From Salvelinus alpinus (taxonomy: Eukaryota > Chordata > Actinopteri > Salmoniformes > Salmonidae), in contig NC_092094.1 of assembly GCF_045679555.1 (NCBI RefSeq), forward strand, positions 35,046,430 through 35,110,429: a stretch of 64,000 bases of DNA. Reading direction: 5' to 3'. Of the stretch, positions 1 through 12,800 are shown in pieces (position 1 is the first letter of the stretch; each line of letters begins with the position of its first letter). Below the pieces are notes generated by a model that was not told where the DNA came from, made no database searches, and worked only from the letters and a program-made list of their open reading frames with translations. Made by a program: the position numbers and the translations under genes.

Positions 1-747
1 TTTATAGTTTTACACACCCCGTGAGAGTTGGGTTTTTGAAGCAGATATGTGATGAGATTTTATCATCTTTTCTTTATTATGTTGAGATTGTGGTCATAAA
101 AGGCAATGATGATGTATCTAATGTTGTATATCTTGAACAGTAGTCCATGCTACTCATAGAGTACAGTTAATATACCATTCAGGTTGATCTTTACAGGATG
201 TGTAGGTGATCTTGACCGACTACACGTTTTTATCCAGACTCGGCAACAGTCAGATTGGTAGATCAGTTGGCATGTCCTGTTTTTTTCCCTTAGGTACATA
301 AGATACCTGAGACATTGAGATATCTCGCCCTACCAGGGATCATGTGACACATTGCCTACATACCTCTTTAATGACAAGCATGGCCTTCAGCGCACATTTT
401 CCAGTATTATATCAATGTAATGGCTGTTCTGTGTCACCATCTGACTGCATTTTGATGCATGCTCTTGTCCTTCATGTTCACGTCAGCGTGATGAGCCTAC
501 TGCTCATCTAAATACACATTAAGAGCATAGCCATATACCATATTCTGACAGCTTGAGTTATATGCCTGGAATTTGATTAAACCAGCTCTTGCCCCTCACA
601 CTTCATGTTCTGCACGATTCCATTCATCTAACTAATAATATTTTTTGTACAGTTATTATTTTTTTTTTAACAATACACTACATACACATACAAACAATAT
701 TGTGAATTATTCTGATGGTGGCTATAATTACTTTTTTCTTGGTCTAG
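1..747. other. ST8SIA2 intron 1 (3' part)
   Basis: No coding exon, RNA gene or repeat that I recognise. The sequence is ordinary AT-rich intron ending in the pyrimidine tract used as acceptor for exon 2. Confidence 0.5.
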
Positions 748-804
748 AAATCTTGGAGGTTCCAGAGAATTGTACTTGCACAGCCTCATTCCCAAGCCAA
801 ACAG
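748..804 (+). CDS. st8sia2: ST8SIA2 exon 2 (short, divergent)
   Basis: A 57-bp segment lies between a pyrimidine-rich tract ending TCTAG and the donor ACAG|GTTTGT. Read in the phase needed to join exon 3 it gives [19 protein letters not shown]. This resembles the mammalian exon 2 stem peptide (N-x-GG near its start, SL-x-x-K-x-NR at its end). The phase fits on both sides: the first base completes a codon, and the last two bases join the first base of exon 3 to give Arg. Other open frames here make no sense for this family. The call rests on phase, splice sites and weak similarity. Confidence 0.62.
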
Positions 805-3800
805 GTTTGTCAGGCTGGTCTGCCCCTTCCTCCATTGCCTCCTGATTTTGTAATACTCATCAATTCTGTTATTCTAGCTTTTTATTTGCTACCCTTCAGA
901 GCTCATATGCTTGCAGACATGTAAAATAATTAACAGACTTAATACACATGAACATATCTGTCACGTTCCTGACCTATTTCTGTTAGTTTGTTATATGTGT
1001 TAGTTGGTCAGGACGTGAGTTTGGGTGGGCAGTCTATGTTTTCTGTTTCTATGTTGGTTTTGGGTTGCCTGGTATGGCTCTTAATTAGAGGCAGGTGTTT
1101 TGCGTTTTCCTCTAATTGAGAGTCATATTTAGGTAGGGTGTTCTCACTGTTTGTTTGTGGGTGATTGTCTCCTGTGTTTGTGTCTGCGCACCACACGGGA
1201 TTGTTTCGGCGTGTTATTTCGTTTATGTAGTCTGTTTCCTGCTCGTGAGTTCTTCGTGTCTTTTATGTAAGTTCCATGTTTCAGGTTTCGTCTACGTTGT
1301 CCGTTTGTTATTTTGTATTTCAAGTATAGTTCGTTTTTGTTCTTGTTTAAATAAATCATTATGTCTGTTCTCTACGCTGCGCCTTGGTTCCCTCAATACT
1401 CCTCCTCTTCCGAAGATGAAGAGGAGGAGGAATGCCGTTACAGAATCACCCACCAAGAATCCAGAACCAAGCAGCGTAATTTGGAGCAACGGGGAAGTAT
1501 ACAGGACTTATGGAGTTGGGAGCAAATATTTAACGGAGAGGGACCATTGGCTAAAGTGAAGCACCGTCCATGGGAACAGCTGGAGGCAGCTCGGAGAGTG
1601 GAGGAAGAGAGAGAGAGGAACCGGAGTTATGAGGGAACGCGTCTTGCACGGAAGCCCAAAAAGCCCGTGAGTAACACCCAAAAATTTCTTGGGGGGGGGC
1701 TAAGAGGTAGTGGGCCAAGGGCAGGTAGGAGACCTGCGCCCACTTCCCAGGCTTACCGTGGAGAGCGGGAGTACGGGCAGGCGCCGTGTTACGCAGTAGA
1801 GCGCACGGTGTCTCCTGTACGAGTGCATAGCCCAGTGCGGGTTATTCCACCTCCCCGCACTGGTAGGGCTAGATTGGGTATTGAGCCAGGTGTCATGAGG
1901 CCGGCTCAACGCGTCTGGTCTCCAGTGCGTCTCCTCGGGCCGGCATACATGGCACCTGCCTTACGCATGGTTTCCCCGGTTCGCCTACATAGCCCGGTGC
2001 GGGTTATTCCACCTCCCCGCACTGGTCGGGCAACCGGGAGCATTCAACCAGGTAAGGTTGGGCAGGCTCAATGCTCAAGAGAGCCGGTACGCCTGCACGG
2101 TCCGGTATTTCCGGCACTACCTCCCCGCCCCAGCCCAGTACCACCAGTGCCTACACCACGCACCAGGCTTCCAGTGCGTTTCCAGAGCCCTGTTCCTCCT
2201 CCACGCACTCTCCCTATGGTGCGTGTCTCCAGCCCAGTGCCTCCAGTTCCGGCACCGCGCACTAAGCCACCTGTGCGTCTCCTAAGTCCTGTGCACACTG
2301 TTGTTTCTCCCCGCACTCGTCCTGAGGTGCGTGTCCACAGCCCGGTACCTCCAGTTCCGGTACCACGCACCAGGCCTATAGTGCGCTTTGAGAGGTCAGT
2401 GTCCCCTGTTCCTGCTCCCCGCACTAGTATGAAGGTGCGTGTCCTTAGCCCGGTGTCTCCAGTTCCGGCACCACGCACCAGGTCTACAGTGCGCCTTATC
2501 CGGCCAGAGCCATCCGTCTCACCAGCGCCATCTGAGCCATCCGTCTCACCAGCGCCATCTGCGCCATCCGTCTCCCCAGCGTCATCTGAGCCATCCGTCT
2601 CCCCAGCGCCGTCTGAGCCATCCGTCTGCAATGAGCCTGCAAAGCCGCCCGTCTGCCATGAGCCTGCAAAGCCGCCCGTCTGCCATGAGCCTACAGAGCC
2701 GTCAGCCAGACAGGAGCCGCTAGAGCCGCCCGCCAGACAGGAGCCGCTAGAGCCGTCCGTCAGACAGGATCTGCCAGAGCCGCCAACCAGACAGGATCTG
2801 CCAGAGCCGCCAACCAGACAGGATCTGCCAGAGCCGCCAACCAGACAGGATCTGCCAGAGCCGCCAGCGAGCCATGAGCTGCCCTCCAGTCATGAGCTGC
2901 CCTCCAGTCATGAGCTGCCCTACAGTCATGAGCTGCCCTACAGTCATGAGCTGCCCTACAGTCATGAGCTGCCCTACAGTCATGAGCTGCCCTACAGTCA
3001 TGAGCTGCCCTACAGTCATGAGCTGCCCTACAGTCATGAGCTGCCTTACAGTCATGAGCTGCCCTACAGTCATGAGCTGCCACTCAGCCAGGACCTGCCG
3101 GAGTCCCTACGCCCGGACCTGCCGGAGTCCCTACGCCCGGACCTGCCGGAGTCCCTACGCCCGGACCTGCCGGAGTCCCTACGCCCGGACCTGCCGGAGT
3201 CCCTCAGCCCGGACCTGCCGGAGTCCCTCAGCCCGGACCTGCCGGAGTCCCTCAGCCCGGACCTGCCGTAGTCCCTCAGCCCGGACCTGCCGGAGTCCCT
3301 CAGCCCGGACCTGCCGGAGTCCCTCAGCCCGGACCTGCCGGAGTCCATACGCCCGGACCTGCCGGAGTCCCTACGCCCGGACCTGCCGGAGTCCCTACGC
3401 CCGGACCTGCCGGAGTCCCTACGCCCGGACCTGCCGGAGTCCCTACGCCCGGACCTGCCGGAGTCCCTACGCCCGGACCTGCCGGAGTCCCTACGCCCGG
3501 ACCTGCCGGAGTCCCTACGCCCGGACCTGCCGGAGTCCCTACGCCCGGACCTGCCGGAGTCCCTCAGCCAGGACCTGCCGGAGTCCCTCAGCCAGGACCT
3601 GCCGGAGTCCCTCAGCCAGGACCTGCCGGAGTCCCTCAGCCAGGACCTGTCGGCCCTTATCCCGGTGCTGGTCTTTATCCTGGTGCTGCCCATTATCCTG
3701 GTGCTGCCCATTATCCTGGTGCTGCCCCTTATCCCGGTGCTGCCCCTTATCCCGGTGCTGCCCCTTATCCCGGTGCTGCCCCTTCATTTAGGTGGTGTTA

Positions 3801-6800
3801 GTGGGAGGGTGGTCATTGGGAGGGGGATAAAGAAGCTGGGATTGACTATGGTGGGGTGGGGACCTCGCCCGGAGCCTGAGCCACCACCGTGGTCAGATGC
3901 CCACCCAGACCCTCCCCTAGACTTTGTGCTGGTGCGCCCGGAGTTCGCACCTTATGGGGGGGGTTATGTCACGTTCCTGACCTATTTCTGTTAGTTTGTT
4001 ATATGTGTTAGTTGGTCAGGACGTGAGTTTGGGTGGGCAGTCTATGTTTTCTGTTTCTATGTTGGTTTTGGGTTGCCTGGTATGGCTCTTAATTAGAGGC
4101 AGGTGTTTTGCGTTTTCCTCTAATTGAGAGTCATATTTAGGTAGGGTGTTCTCACTGTTTGTTTGTGGGTGATTGTCTCCTGTGTTTGTGTCTGCGCACC
4201 ACACGGGATTGTTTCGGCGTGTTATTTCGTTTATGTAGTCTGTTTCCTGCTCGTGAGTTCTTCGTGTCTTTTATGTAAGTTCCATGTTTCAGGTTTCGTC
4301 TACGTTGTCCGTTTGTTATTTTGTATTTCAAGTATAGTTCGTTTTTGTTCTTGTTTAAATAAATCATTATGTCTGTTCTCTACGCTGCGCCTTGGTTCCC
4401 TCAATACTCCTCCTCTTCCGAAGATGAAGAGGAGGAGGAATGCCGTTACAATATCAGCAATCTCATTACCCTATGATTGGGTTTTGCCCTAAGGCAAGAG
4501 AATGAACCTGAATAAAAAACATTAAATTGCTTGTTTCCATAGAAACATGTAAGACCTATGAGATTTGGGAAAGCTGCATGGATTACAGAATTGTGTGTAT
4601 CTAATTAAAATAATTAATAAATCACATAATTGATGTACAATCTCTGATGTGTACTGAACAAAAATATGAATGCAACATGCAACAATTTCAAAGATTTTAC
4701 TGAGTTACAGTTCATATAAGGAAATTAGTCAATTAAAATAAATTCATTAGGCCCTAATCTATGTATTTCACATGACTGGGAATACAGATATGCATCTGTT
4801 GGTCATAGATACACTACATGAACAAAAGTAAGTGGACACCTGCTCGTCGAACATCTCATTCCAAATTCATGGGCATTAATATGGAGTTGGTCCCCCTTTT
4901 GCTGCTGCTGGGAAGGCTTTCCACTAGATGTTGGAACATTGCTGTGGGGACTTGCTTCCATTCAGCCACAAGAGCATTAGTGAGGTTGAGCACTGATGTT
5001 GGGCGATTAGGCCTGGCTCGCAGTCGGAGTTCCAATTCATCCCAAAGGTGTTTGATGGGGTTGAGGTCAGGGCTCTGTGCAGGCTAGTCAAGTTCTTTCA
5101 CACCGATCTCAACAAACCATTTCTGCATGGACCTCGCTTTGTGCACGTGGGCATTGACATGCTGAAACAGGAAAGGGCCTTCCCCAAACTGTTGCCACAA
5201 AGTTGGAAGCACAGAATCGTCTATAATGTCATTGTATGCTGTAGCGTTAAGATTTCCCTTCACTGGAACTAAGGGGCCTAGCCCGAACTATGAAAAACAG
5301 CCCCAGACCATTATTCCTCCCGCCGACGCTGGGCATTGGGCATGGTGATCTCAGGCTTGTGTGCGGAAACCCATTTCATGAAGCTCCCGACAAACAGTAC
5401 TTGTGATGACGTTGCTTCCAGAGGCTGTTTGGAACTCGGTAGTGAGTGTTGCAGACGCTATGCTCTTCATTACTAGGCTGTCCCGTTCTGTGAGCTTGTG
5501 TGAACTACCACTTCGTTGCTGAGCCGTTGTTGCTCCTAGATGTTTCCATTTCACAATAACAGCACTTACAGTTAACCGGAGCAGCTCTAGAAGAGCAGAA
5601 ATTTGACAAACTGACTTGTTGGAAAGGTGGCATCCTTATGACGGTGCTACGTTGAAAGTCACTAAGCTCTTCAGTAAGCCCATTCTACTGCCAATCTTTG
5701 TCTATGAAGATTGCATGACTGTGTGCACGATTTTATACACCTGTCAGCAACTGGTGTGGCTGAAATAGCCAAATCCACAAATTTAAAGAGGTGTCCACAT
5801 ACTTTTGTATATATAGTGTACCTTAAAAGAAGGTAGTGGCGTGGATAAGAAAACCAGGCAGTATATGGTATGAGTTACCACCATTTGACACATCTCCTTT
5901 GCATAGAGTTGATCAGGCTGTTGATTGTGGCCTGTGGAATGTTGTCCCACTCCTCTTCAATGGCTGTGCGAGGTTGCCGATATTGGCAGGAACTGGGACA
6001 CGCTGTCGTACACGTCAATCCAGATAATCCCAAACATGCTCAATGGGTGACATGTCTGGTGAGTATCCAGGCCATGGAAGAACTGAGACATTTTCAGCTT
6101 GTGTACAGATCCTTTCGACATGGGGCCGTGCATTATTAAGTGATGGTGGCACGACAATGGGCCTCAGGATCTTATCACAGTATCTCTGTGCATTCAAATT
6201 GCCATTGATAAAATGCAATTGTGTTCATTGTCCGTAGTTTACGCCTGCCCATACCATAACCCCACCGCCACCATGGGGCACTCTGTTCACAACGTTGACA
6301 TCAGCAAACCACTCACCCACACGATGCCATACACGTGGTATGCGGTTGTGAGGCCGATTAGACGTACTGCGAAATTATATAAATGGACGTTGGAGGCGGC
6401 TTATGGTAAGAAATGAACATTAAATTCTCTGCCAACAGCTCTGGTGGACGTTCCTGCAGTTATCATGCCAATTGCATACTCCCTCAAAACTAGAGACATC
6501 TGTGGCATTGTATTGTGTGAAAAAAACTGCACATTTTAGAGTTGCTTTTATTGTCCCCAGCACAAGGTGCACCTGTGTAATGATCATGCTGTTTAATCAG
6601 CTTATTGATATGCCACACCTGTCAGGTGGATGGATTATTTTGGCAAAGGAGAAATGCTCACTAACAGAGAGACATTTTTGTGCCTATGGAACATTTCTGG
6701 GATCATTATTTCAGCTCATGAAACATGGGACCATCACTTTACATGTTGTGTTTATATTTTTGTCCAGTTTAAAAATGATAAACATAGAAATTCCCTGGGG

Positions 6801-9800
6801 TTTGAAAATAAGTCTCATTAATGATGTCATGAAATGGACTATAGGGCTTTCATTACACATTTGATGGCTTTACACACAGGACATGGTTGTTCATTCACAC
6901 TGCTTTTTTAAGTGATGACATTAATTCTTATATCACATGTATCAAAGTCATGTTGCCCTTAATTTAGGATTAATGCCTCTCTGTCCTGTTGTAGAAATGT
7001 AGCAGTGAAGGTCAATCCTAAACCTTTAGTCAGTGAAGGGGAGGACAAGAGACCTGCTTCTCCTTCATACTCAAATAATACCACCAAGCTCTCTACAGAT
7101 AACTGGACGTTCAACAGGACCCTCTCCAATCTCATCAGGTAGGCCAACCTCTGCATTGGTCTCCATCAGATCTCACACTCCTCTATGCTAGGTATTCCCT
7201 CATGGATAACTTATTTTCTTTCTATAGGAAGAACATCCTGAGGTTTTTCGACCCAGAGAGGGACATCTCTATTCTGAAGGGCACATTGAAACCTGGAGAT
7301 ATCATCCACTACATCTTTGATCGTCAGAGCACTACCAATATCTCAGAAAACCTATACCAGTTGCTGCCCACTGCATCCCCCATGAAGAACCAGCACCACA
7401 GGCGCTGTGCCATCATAGGGAACTCTGGGATCCTACTCAACAGCAGCTGTGGGCCAGAGATAGACTCCTATGACTTTGTTATCAGGTAAGATGTGCTCTC
7501 GTTCTCTGTGGTCGACGTGAGTAAGTCATTTAAGCATGTTAACTCTCGCAGGGCTGCCGGCCCAGACAGTATCCCTAGCCGCGTCCTCAGAGCATATACA
7601 GACCAGATGGCTGGAGTGTTTACTCTCCATATCCCAATCTGTTGTCCCCACTTGATTCAAGATGTTCAGAATTGTTCCTGTACCCAAGACAGGGAAAGGA
7701 ACTGATCTGATGAAGTGCTTTGAGAGGCTAGTTAAGAACCATATCACCTCCACCTTATCAGACACCCTAGACCCACTACAATTCCCATATTGGCCCATAC
7801 AGATCACCATTGCACTGCACACTGCCCTATCCCATCTGGACAAGAGGAATACCTACATTATATACACTGAGTGTACAAAACAAAACCTTTTGCCCTCAGA
7901 ACAGCCTTGATTAGTCGGGGTATGGACTACACAAGGTGTTGAAAGCGTTCCACAGGGATGCTGGCCCATGTTGACTCCAATGTTTCCCACAGTTGTGTCA
8001 AGTTGGCTGGATGTCCTTTGGGTGGTGGACCATTCTTGATACACACAGGAAACTGTTGAGCATTAAACCACCAGCAGAATTGCAGTTCTTGACACACACA
8101 CACCAGCAGAATTGCAGTTCTTGACACACACACCTACTACCATACCCCGTTTAAAGGCACTTACATCTTTTGTCTTGCCCATTCACCCTCTGAATGGCAC
8201 ACAAACACAATCCATGTATTAATTGTCTTAAGGCTTAAAAATCCTTCTTTAACCGGTCTCTTCCACTTCATCTACACTGATTGAAGTGGATTTAACAGTT
8301 GACATCAATAAGGGATCATAGTTTTCACCTGCATTCACCTGGTCAGTCTATGTCATGGAAAGAGCAGGTGTTCCTAATGTTTTGTACACTCTCAGTACTG
8401 TATTCTACTAATGGCTCAACCTATATAATGTTTTTTTTTTTTCTGGATTATGTGTGTATTGTTTTTTTACTGCACTGTTGGAACTAGAAACACAAGCATT
8501 TCGCTGGACCTGCGATAACATCTGCAAATCTGTGTACACGACCAATAAACTTTTATTTTATTTGGTTCTTATCAGGGGCGCATATTATTATTTATTTTTT
8601 CCAGTCGGATAAACACTCCAAACAGCCTACACGACCGCTCGGAGGCGTCCGCATGGTCCCAAAGCACACCATTGCCTCGTGTTGTATCACATTCCAATGA
8701 TATAACTGTGGGGGACAAAAATGCCATTTAAAAATGTGATGGGGACATATCCCCCCCTACATCCCCAGTGAAAGTTGCACCCCTGGTTCTTATAACAGCT
8801 ATTGCATGAAATGAATTGATGCAGGTGAGTTTCAATATAGTGTTGTTATTTCCATTTAATCAAATGATCTTCTTGTACACAGTAAATTCTCCAGTGTTAA
8901 ATTCAACACTAGTCCAGTGTCTATACCGGTCCTCACTTTTCAGTGTTAAATTAACACACTGCTTAGTGTAAAGCCTTATTTGCATATTTCCCACAGAGCT
9001 TTGCCTTCCAAGTGAATTGTAGAGTTACCACCCATGACTGTATTTGTTAGTGACAGACAGGGGTGCAAATTTGGTTTTAGAAGTGGTGGGAACATAAATC
9101 TTTTTTTTTTTATCCAGTCGGATAAACACTCCAAACAGCCTACCCGATTTTACGGAGGTGTCCGCATGATCCTAAAACACACCATTGCATCGTTTTGTAT
9201 CACATTCCAATTATAAAACTGGGGGGGACAAAAATCAAATTTCAGAATTTGGGCGGGATATGTCCCCCCAATCCCCAGTGAAAGTTGCACCCCTGGTGAC
9301 AGAGACATGGTTGTTGCATTCTTACATTTTTGGTCCTGTGGCCTACTAAGTGAATATGGTATCATTAAATTAAAATATTTAACGCAATACAACACATATT
9401 TCATAAGGCCTTATTTTGAGGGCTTAGTTTTATCCTAATACAGTGGGCTGAAAATCATGGTTTACAGGCAACACCAGGCCTGCAAGTAACATTATGCTGG
9501 CTTGCAAAGTGATGTGTAATTCCTATTGGAATTCAGCCAGAGTGGGGATATCCAACATTTTTCATTTGTATTCACTCGCAACCTGCATTTAGAATGACTG
9601 CCAGGGTTGGGAAGACTAAAATATGAGACTACCTAAAGCATCTAAACTGGAACAACCATTTCAGTAACGGGTGCAACAAGTCCCAGTAACTGATTGGATT
9701 TGTTTAGAAACATTTATGTTATTTATATTCGAGACGCATAATATTAATTAATCAATCAATGTACATGCAAAAACATGGAAACATTTGAAACAAACAATTG

Positions 9801-12800
9801 TTAAAATCTACCTGCAATAGAGCATTCTGGTAAATATGATCATTTTGGGGCGTGATTTTGGTTTAAGATTGGTTATTAACATCAACACTGGGATTCTTTT
9901 ACATGAATGAGTGTTAACATAATTTTACAGCTGAATCAACACTAGTAATGTTACACTGAGAAATCAAGACTAGGTAATACGGGCCAATTTGCTGTGTATA
10001 GAAGTGAATGAGTTAATTTATCATTGAATTTGCAGTGTAATATTCAGGATAGTAATGAGGCTCTCTCTATTAAAGCACTATACATCTTTATACTCATAAC
10101 TTTTATGTAAGCACAGTCCCTTAGATTTCACAAATACTTTACATTGAGGATTCAATGCCACTGCTCTATAACATATTCTCCACACCTTTGAAATGCCTGC
10201 TACTTTTAGAAATGAGCAGCAGTACTTACAGCAATTAAATACCTGCTGGGTAAATGTGACATTTTCAAAAGCTACTGCTATCCACCCGAAATGTAATGAG
10301 GTGCTTTAGAGAAGCACTGCCGTTTGTTCCTAGGACTGCTACACTCATTTACCAAGGGAGAATGTCTGTCTGAAACCATCCGTCAATGCTGCTCTGTGCT
10401 AGTGTGTCAGCAAACGTCTTTCTGTGAGTGGGTTATTTATTGCTATATAACTGCTTTGTCTGTCAGTATAGCAACAGAGAAAGTACAGCTATGCATAGCA
10501 ATTATACAACTACAGATGTTATAGGGGGAAGAAATCCAAGGTTGCCTAACTGTGTCCACACTACAGCAAGGCACTGTGACAGTGGCGGTCGGTGCCATTT
10601 CAGATGAGGGAGGATGATTTTTTTTTTAATGAGCATGGCTTTATTCTATTACAGCATATTGGATGATTGTCATTCATATTCCATTCACCCAGCTCAATGT
10701 AACATCGATAGGTTTAGGCTACTACATGATAGACCAATTTTCCCTATACCCATCATGAGGTTGCTACAACCTAACCTATAAATAAAAGTTTACAATGTAG
10801 GTGCACAGGTCGAGAGATTTTTGACTAATCAAGGTGACAGACTTTGACACATTCAATACGCCTTGCACACTCTTGCCTGCATCTAGCTGATCTAGGGTGT
10901 AATCATTAGTCCAACAGTTACAAATTAGAGTTTTTATTGGACAAATTCAGGCATGTTTATCCCGATTCCGTTTGCTTCCATTTAAGAAGCGCTTTTCAAC
11001 AGAATCGGCAGAATGAATACACCACTGATCACACGCAAACACAGTTCACTTTCATAACAGCCACATAAAAACAGCATGATCACTGCTCGTTGTATATATA
11101 ATTCCTTCTCGCAACTATCTACGCCCTCTCCTCCTGTCATCTTTTCCCTTCGCTTGTGGACTTCAGTGCACAACACAGCAGCTTTCTGTGACCAGGCAAA
11201 AATGCCTCCACTGCATCGTGAGTATGGGTAATTAGAAAGTAGAGCACATAAATCAGGGGTTTCAAACTCATTCCATGGAGGGCCTAGTGTCTGCTGGTTT
11301 TTGGTTGTTCATTTCAATTAAGACCTAGACTACCAGGTGAGGGGAGTTCCTTACTAATTAGTGACCTTAATTAATCAATGAAGTACAAGGGAGGAGCGAA
11401 AACCCGCAGCCACTCGGCCCAGTTGTGGAATGAGTTTGACATATGACATAAATTAATGATGAAGAGAGGCATCTGAACGAATGGGAATTGGGAAATGTGC
11501 GAAACCATATCAATATTTCACAGATTTTTTGGGATGGGAATTATAGTATATCTTGTATCTTTTGATTCCTGTACAACAATTGCAAAACTGTAGCAAGGCA
11601 GTGGATTTCTGCTGATATATTTGTACTGCTGTAATGAGATTGGGATATTTGAAGTCCCTCATTACTTTGGGAAGGTGTTTTTCTCCATCCTCCTTGTGTA
11701 ACTTGATCTACCGTCTGGATATGCAGAGCCTCTATGGTGGAAGAGTAAATCCCCAACCTCCCTGCTGCTGGAGTGTCAGATCAACAGGGAAACAGAAAGA
11801 CAGGTCAGGATGGGTTTGCAGAGAAAGACATAGCTTAGTAGGGGCCGTTAGCTGGGAGGGAGTGATGAGGGATTTGCTGAGGTATTCAGGTAGGGAGATA
11901 ATGCCTCTGCTCACAGCAGTGCTCAGTTAAACCCGACTCTGGCTCTCACACAGCCTCACATTATTTATTTTTATAGATACAGGACATTTTATTTCCCCTT
12001 AGGTCATTATCTCTCGGTGCATTGGTATAGTATAGTAATTACTTTTCCTGAGGTCAGTCAAGTAACCTTTTTTGGACACGATACCAACACACAGCAGGAT
12101 GACACATGGAATACATTCATTAGGGTTTTCAGTTGCAGTTCACCCCTGAGCTAGCTGTGTTTGGTGTAGGGTTGTTCTTGGCTGACTGATTATGTGCTTA
12201 ATGCATGTTGAACAATGTCAGAGCTACCTAAATTAGTGTATGTGGAGTTTACAAATCTTCATGGAGTTTATGGAGGACAGTAGGATTGGGCCAATTCATG
12301 AGTTCTGTGGTTTGACCTTAATATTTGTGAACGACTAATCAAATGGACTAAGTGATAGCAGAGTAATTTAGATAAATGTATCTTTGCAGATGTAATCTGG
12401 CGCCAGTGGAGGAGTATGCTGGGGATGTGGGCCAGCGCACCAACCTTGTGACCATGAACCCATCTGTGGTGCAGCGGGCCTTCCAGGACCTGGCCAGTGA
12501 GGAGTGGAGGGAGCGCTTCCTGCAGCGGCTCCGGAGCCTCAGCGGCAGCGTACTGTGGATCCCAGCCTTCATGGCCAAGGGAGGAGAGGAGAGGGTGGAG
12601 TGGGCCATCCGTCTCATCCTGCTGCACACGGTGGATGTGCACACCGCCTTCCCCTCACTGCGCCTTCTCCATGCTGTCAGAGGGTAAGACAAGGAGGGAA
12701 CGCGTGTGCTCTTTGTGACACTGAAGCTCGTAGTCTGTGCACCTGTGAGCTCCACAATCCAGGGCCTGGCAGCCACTAATTAAGCAGCAGTTCACAGGTC

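Larger units (their letters stand above)
1361..3994 (+). pseudogene. Proline-rich repeat protein of the LTR element, interrupted by one stop codon
   Basis: One frame stays open from ATG 1361 (inside LTR1) to a stop at 3992-3994 (inside LTR2), apart from a single TAG at 3269-3271. That TAG is a one-base change from the GAG found in the neighbouring repeat units. The N terminus has an acidic run ([11 protein letters not shown]). Then come Pro/Arg-rich repeats of the VPAPRT and SPVRV type, EPSVSPAPS-like repeats, PEPPTRQDL repeats, HELPYS repeats, a long PDLPESLR array and hydrophobic PLIPVL repeats. The C-terminal tail is non-repetitive. No retroviral domain is recognisable. Other frames and the opposite strand are also open over the arrays because the units are multiples of three. 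Function unknown; translation is not shown. Confidence 0.5.
954..4455 (+). mobile_element. Young LTR retroelement with identical LTRs and a 5-bp target duplication
   Basis: Two 484-bp direct repeats (959-1442 and 3967-4450) begin TGTCACG and end GTTACA. They are flanked by the duplicated target ATATC (954-958 and 4451-4455). I found no difference between the copies, which points to a recent insertion. Each LTR has an AATAAA (1350-1355 and 4358-4363). A G-run (about 3957-3963) just before LTR2 can serve as polypurine tract. No standard TGG-type primer-binding site follows LTR1. The 2.5-kb internal part has no recognisable gag, protease, reverse transcriptase or integrase, so the element is probably non-autonomous. 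It sits in ST8SIA2 intron 2 in the sense orientation. Confidence 0.9.

Noticed and set aside
1155-1559. 134-codon Cys/Val-rich ORF in the LTR and its copy at 4163
   Set aside because: Low-complexity translation of LTR non-coding sequence. The copies are identical only because the LTRs are identical.
2757-3650. CRISPR-like array
   Set aside because: The units are direct tandem repeats without spacers, in a vertebrate retroelement ORF.
3070-3711. Long minus-strand and alternative-frame ORFs over the repeat arrays
   Set aside because: The 24-bp and 18-bp units are multiples of three, so several frames are open by construction. Only the frame continuous with both LTRs has non-repetitive ends.
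7493-7705. Readthrough or alternative ST8SIA2 exon after 7485
   Set aside because: The translation is LINE reverse transcriptase ([15 protein letters not shown]), and the GTAAGA donor plus the conserved next exon fix the boundary.
12268-12776. Two minus-strand ORFs over ST8SIA2 exon 5
   Set aside because: Antisense shadows of a GC-rich conserved exon. They show no family features.
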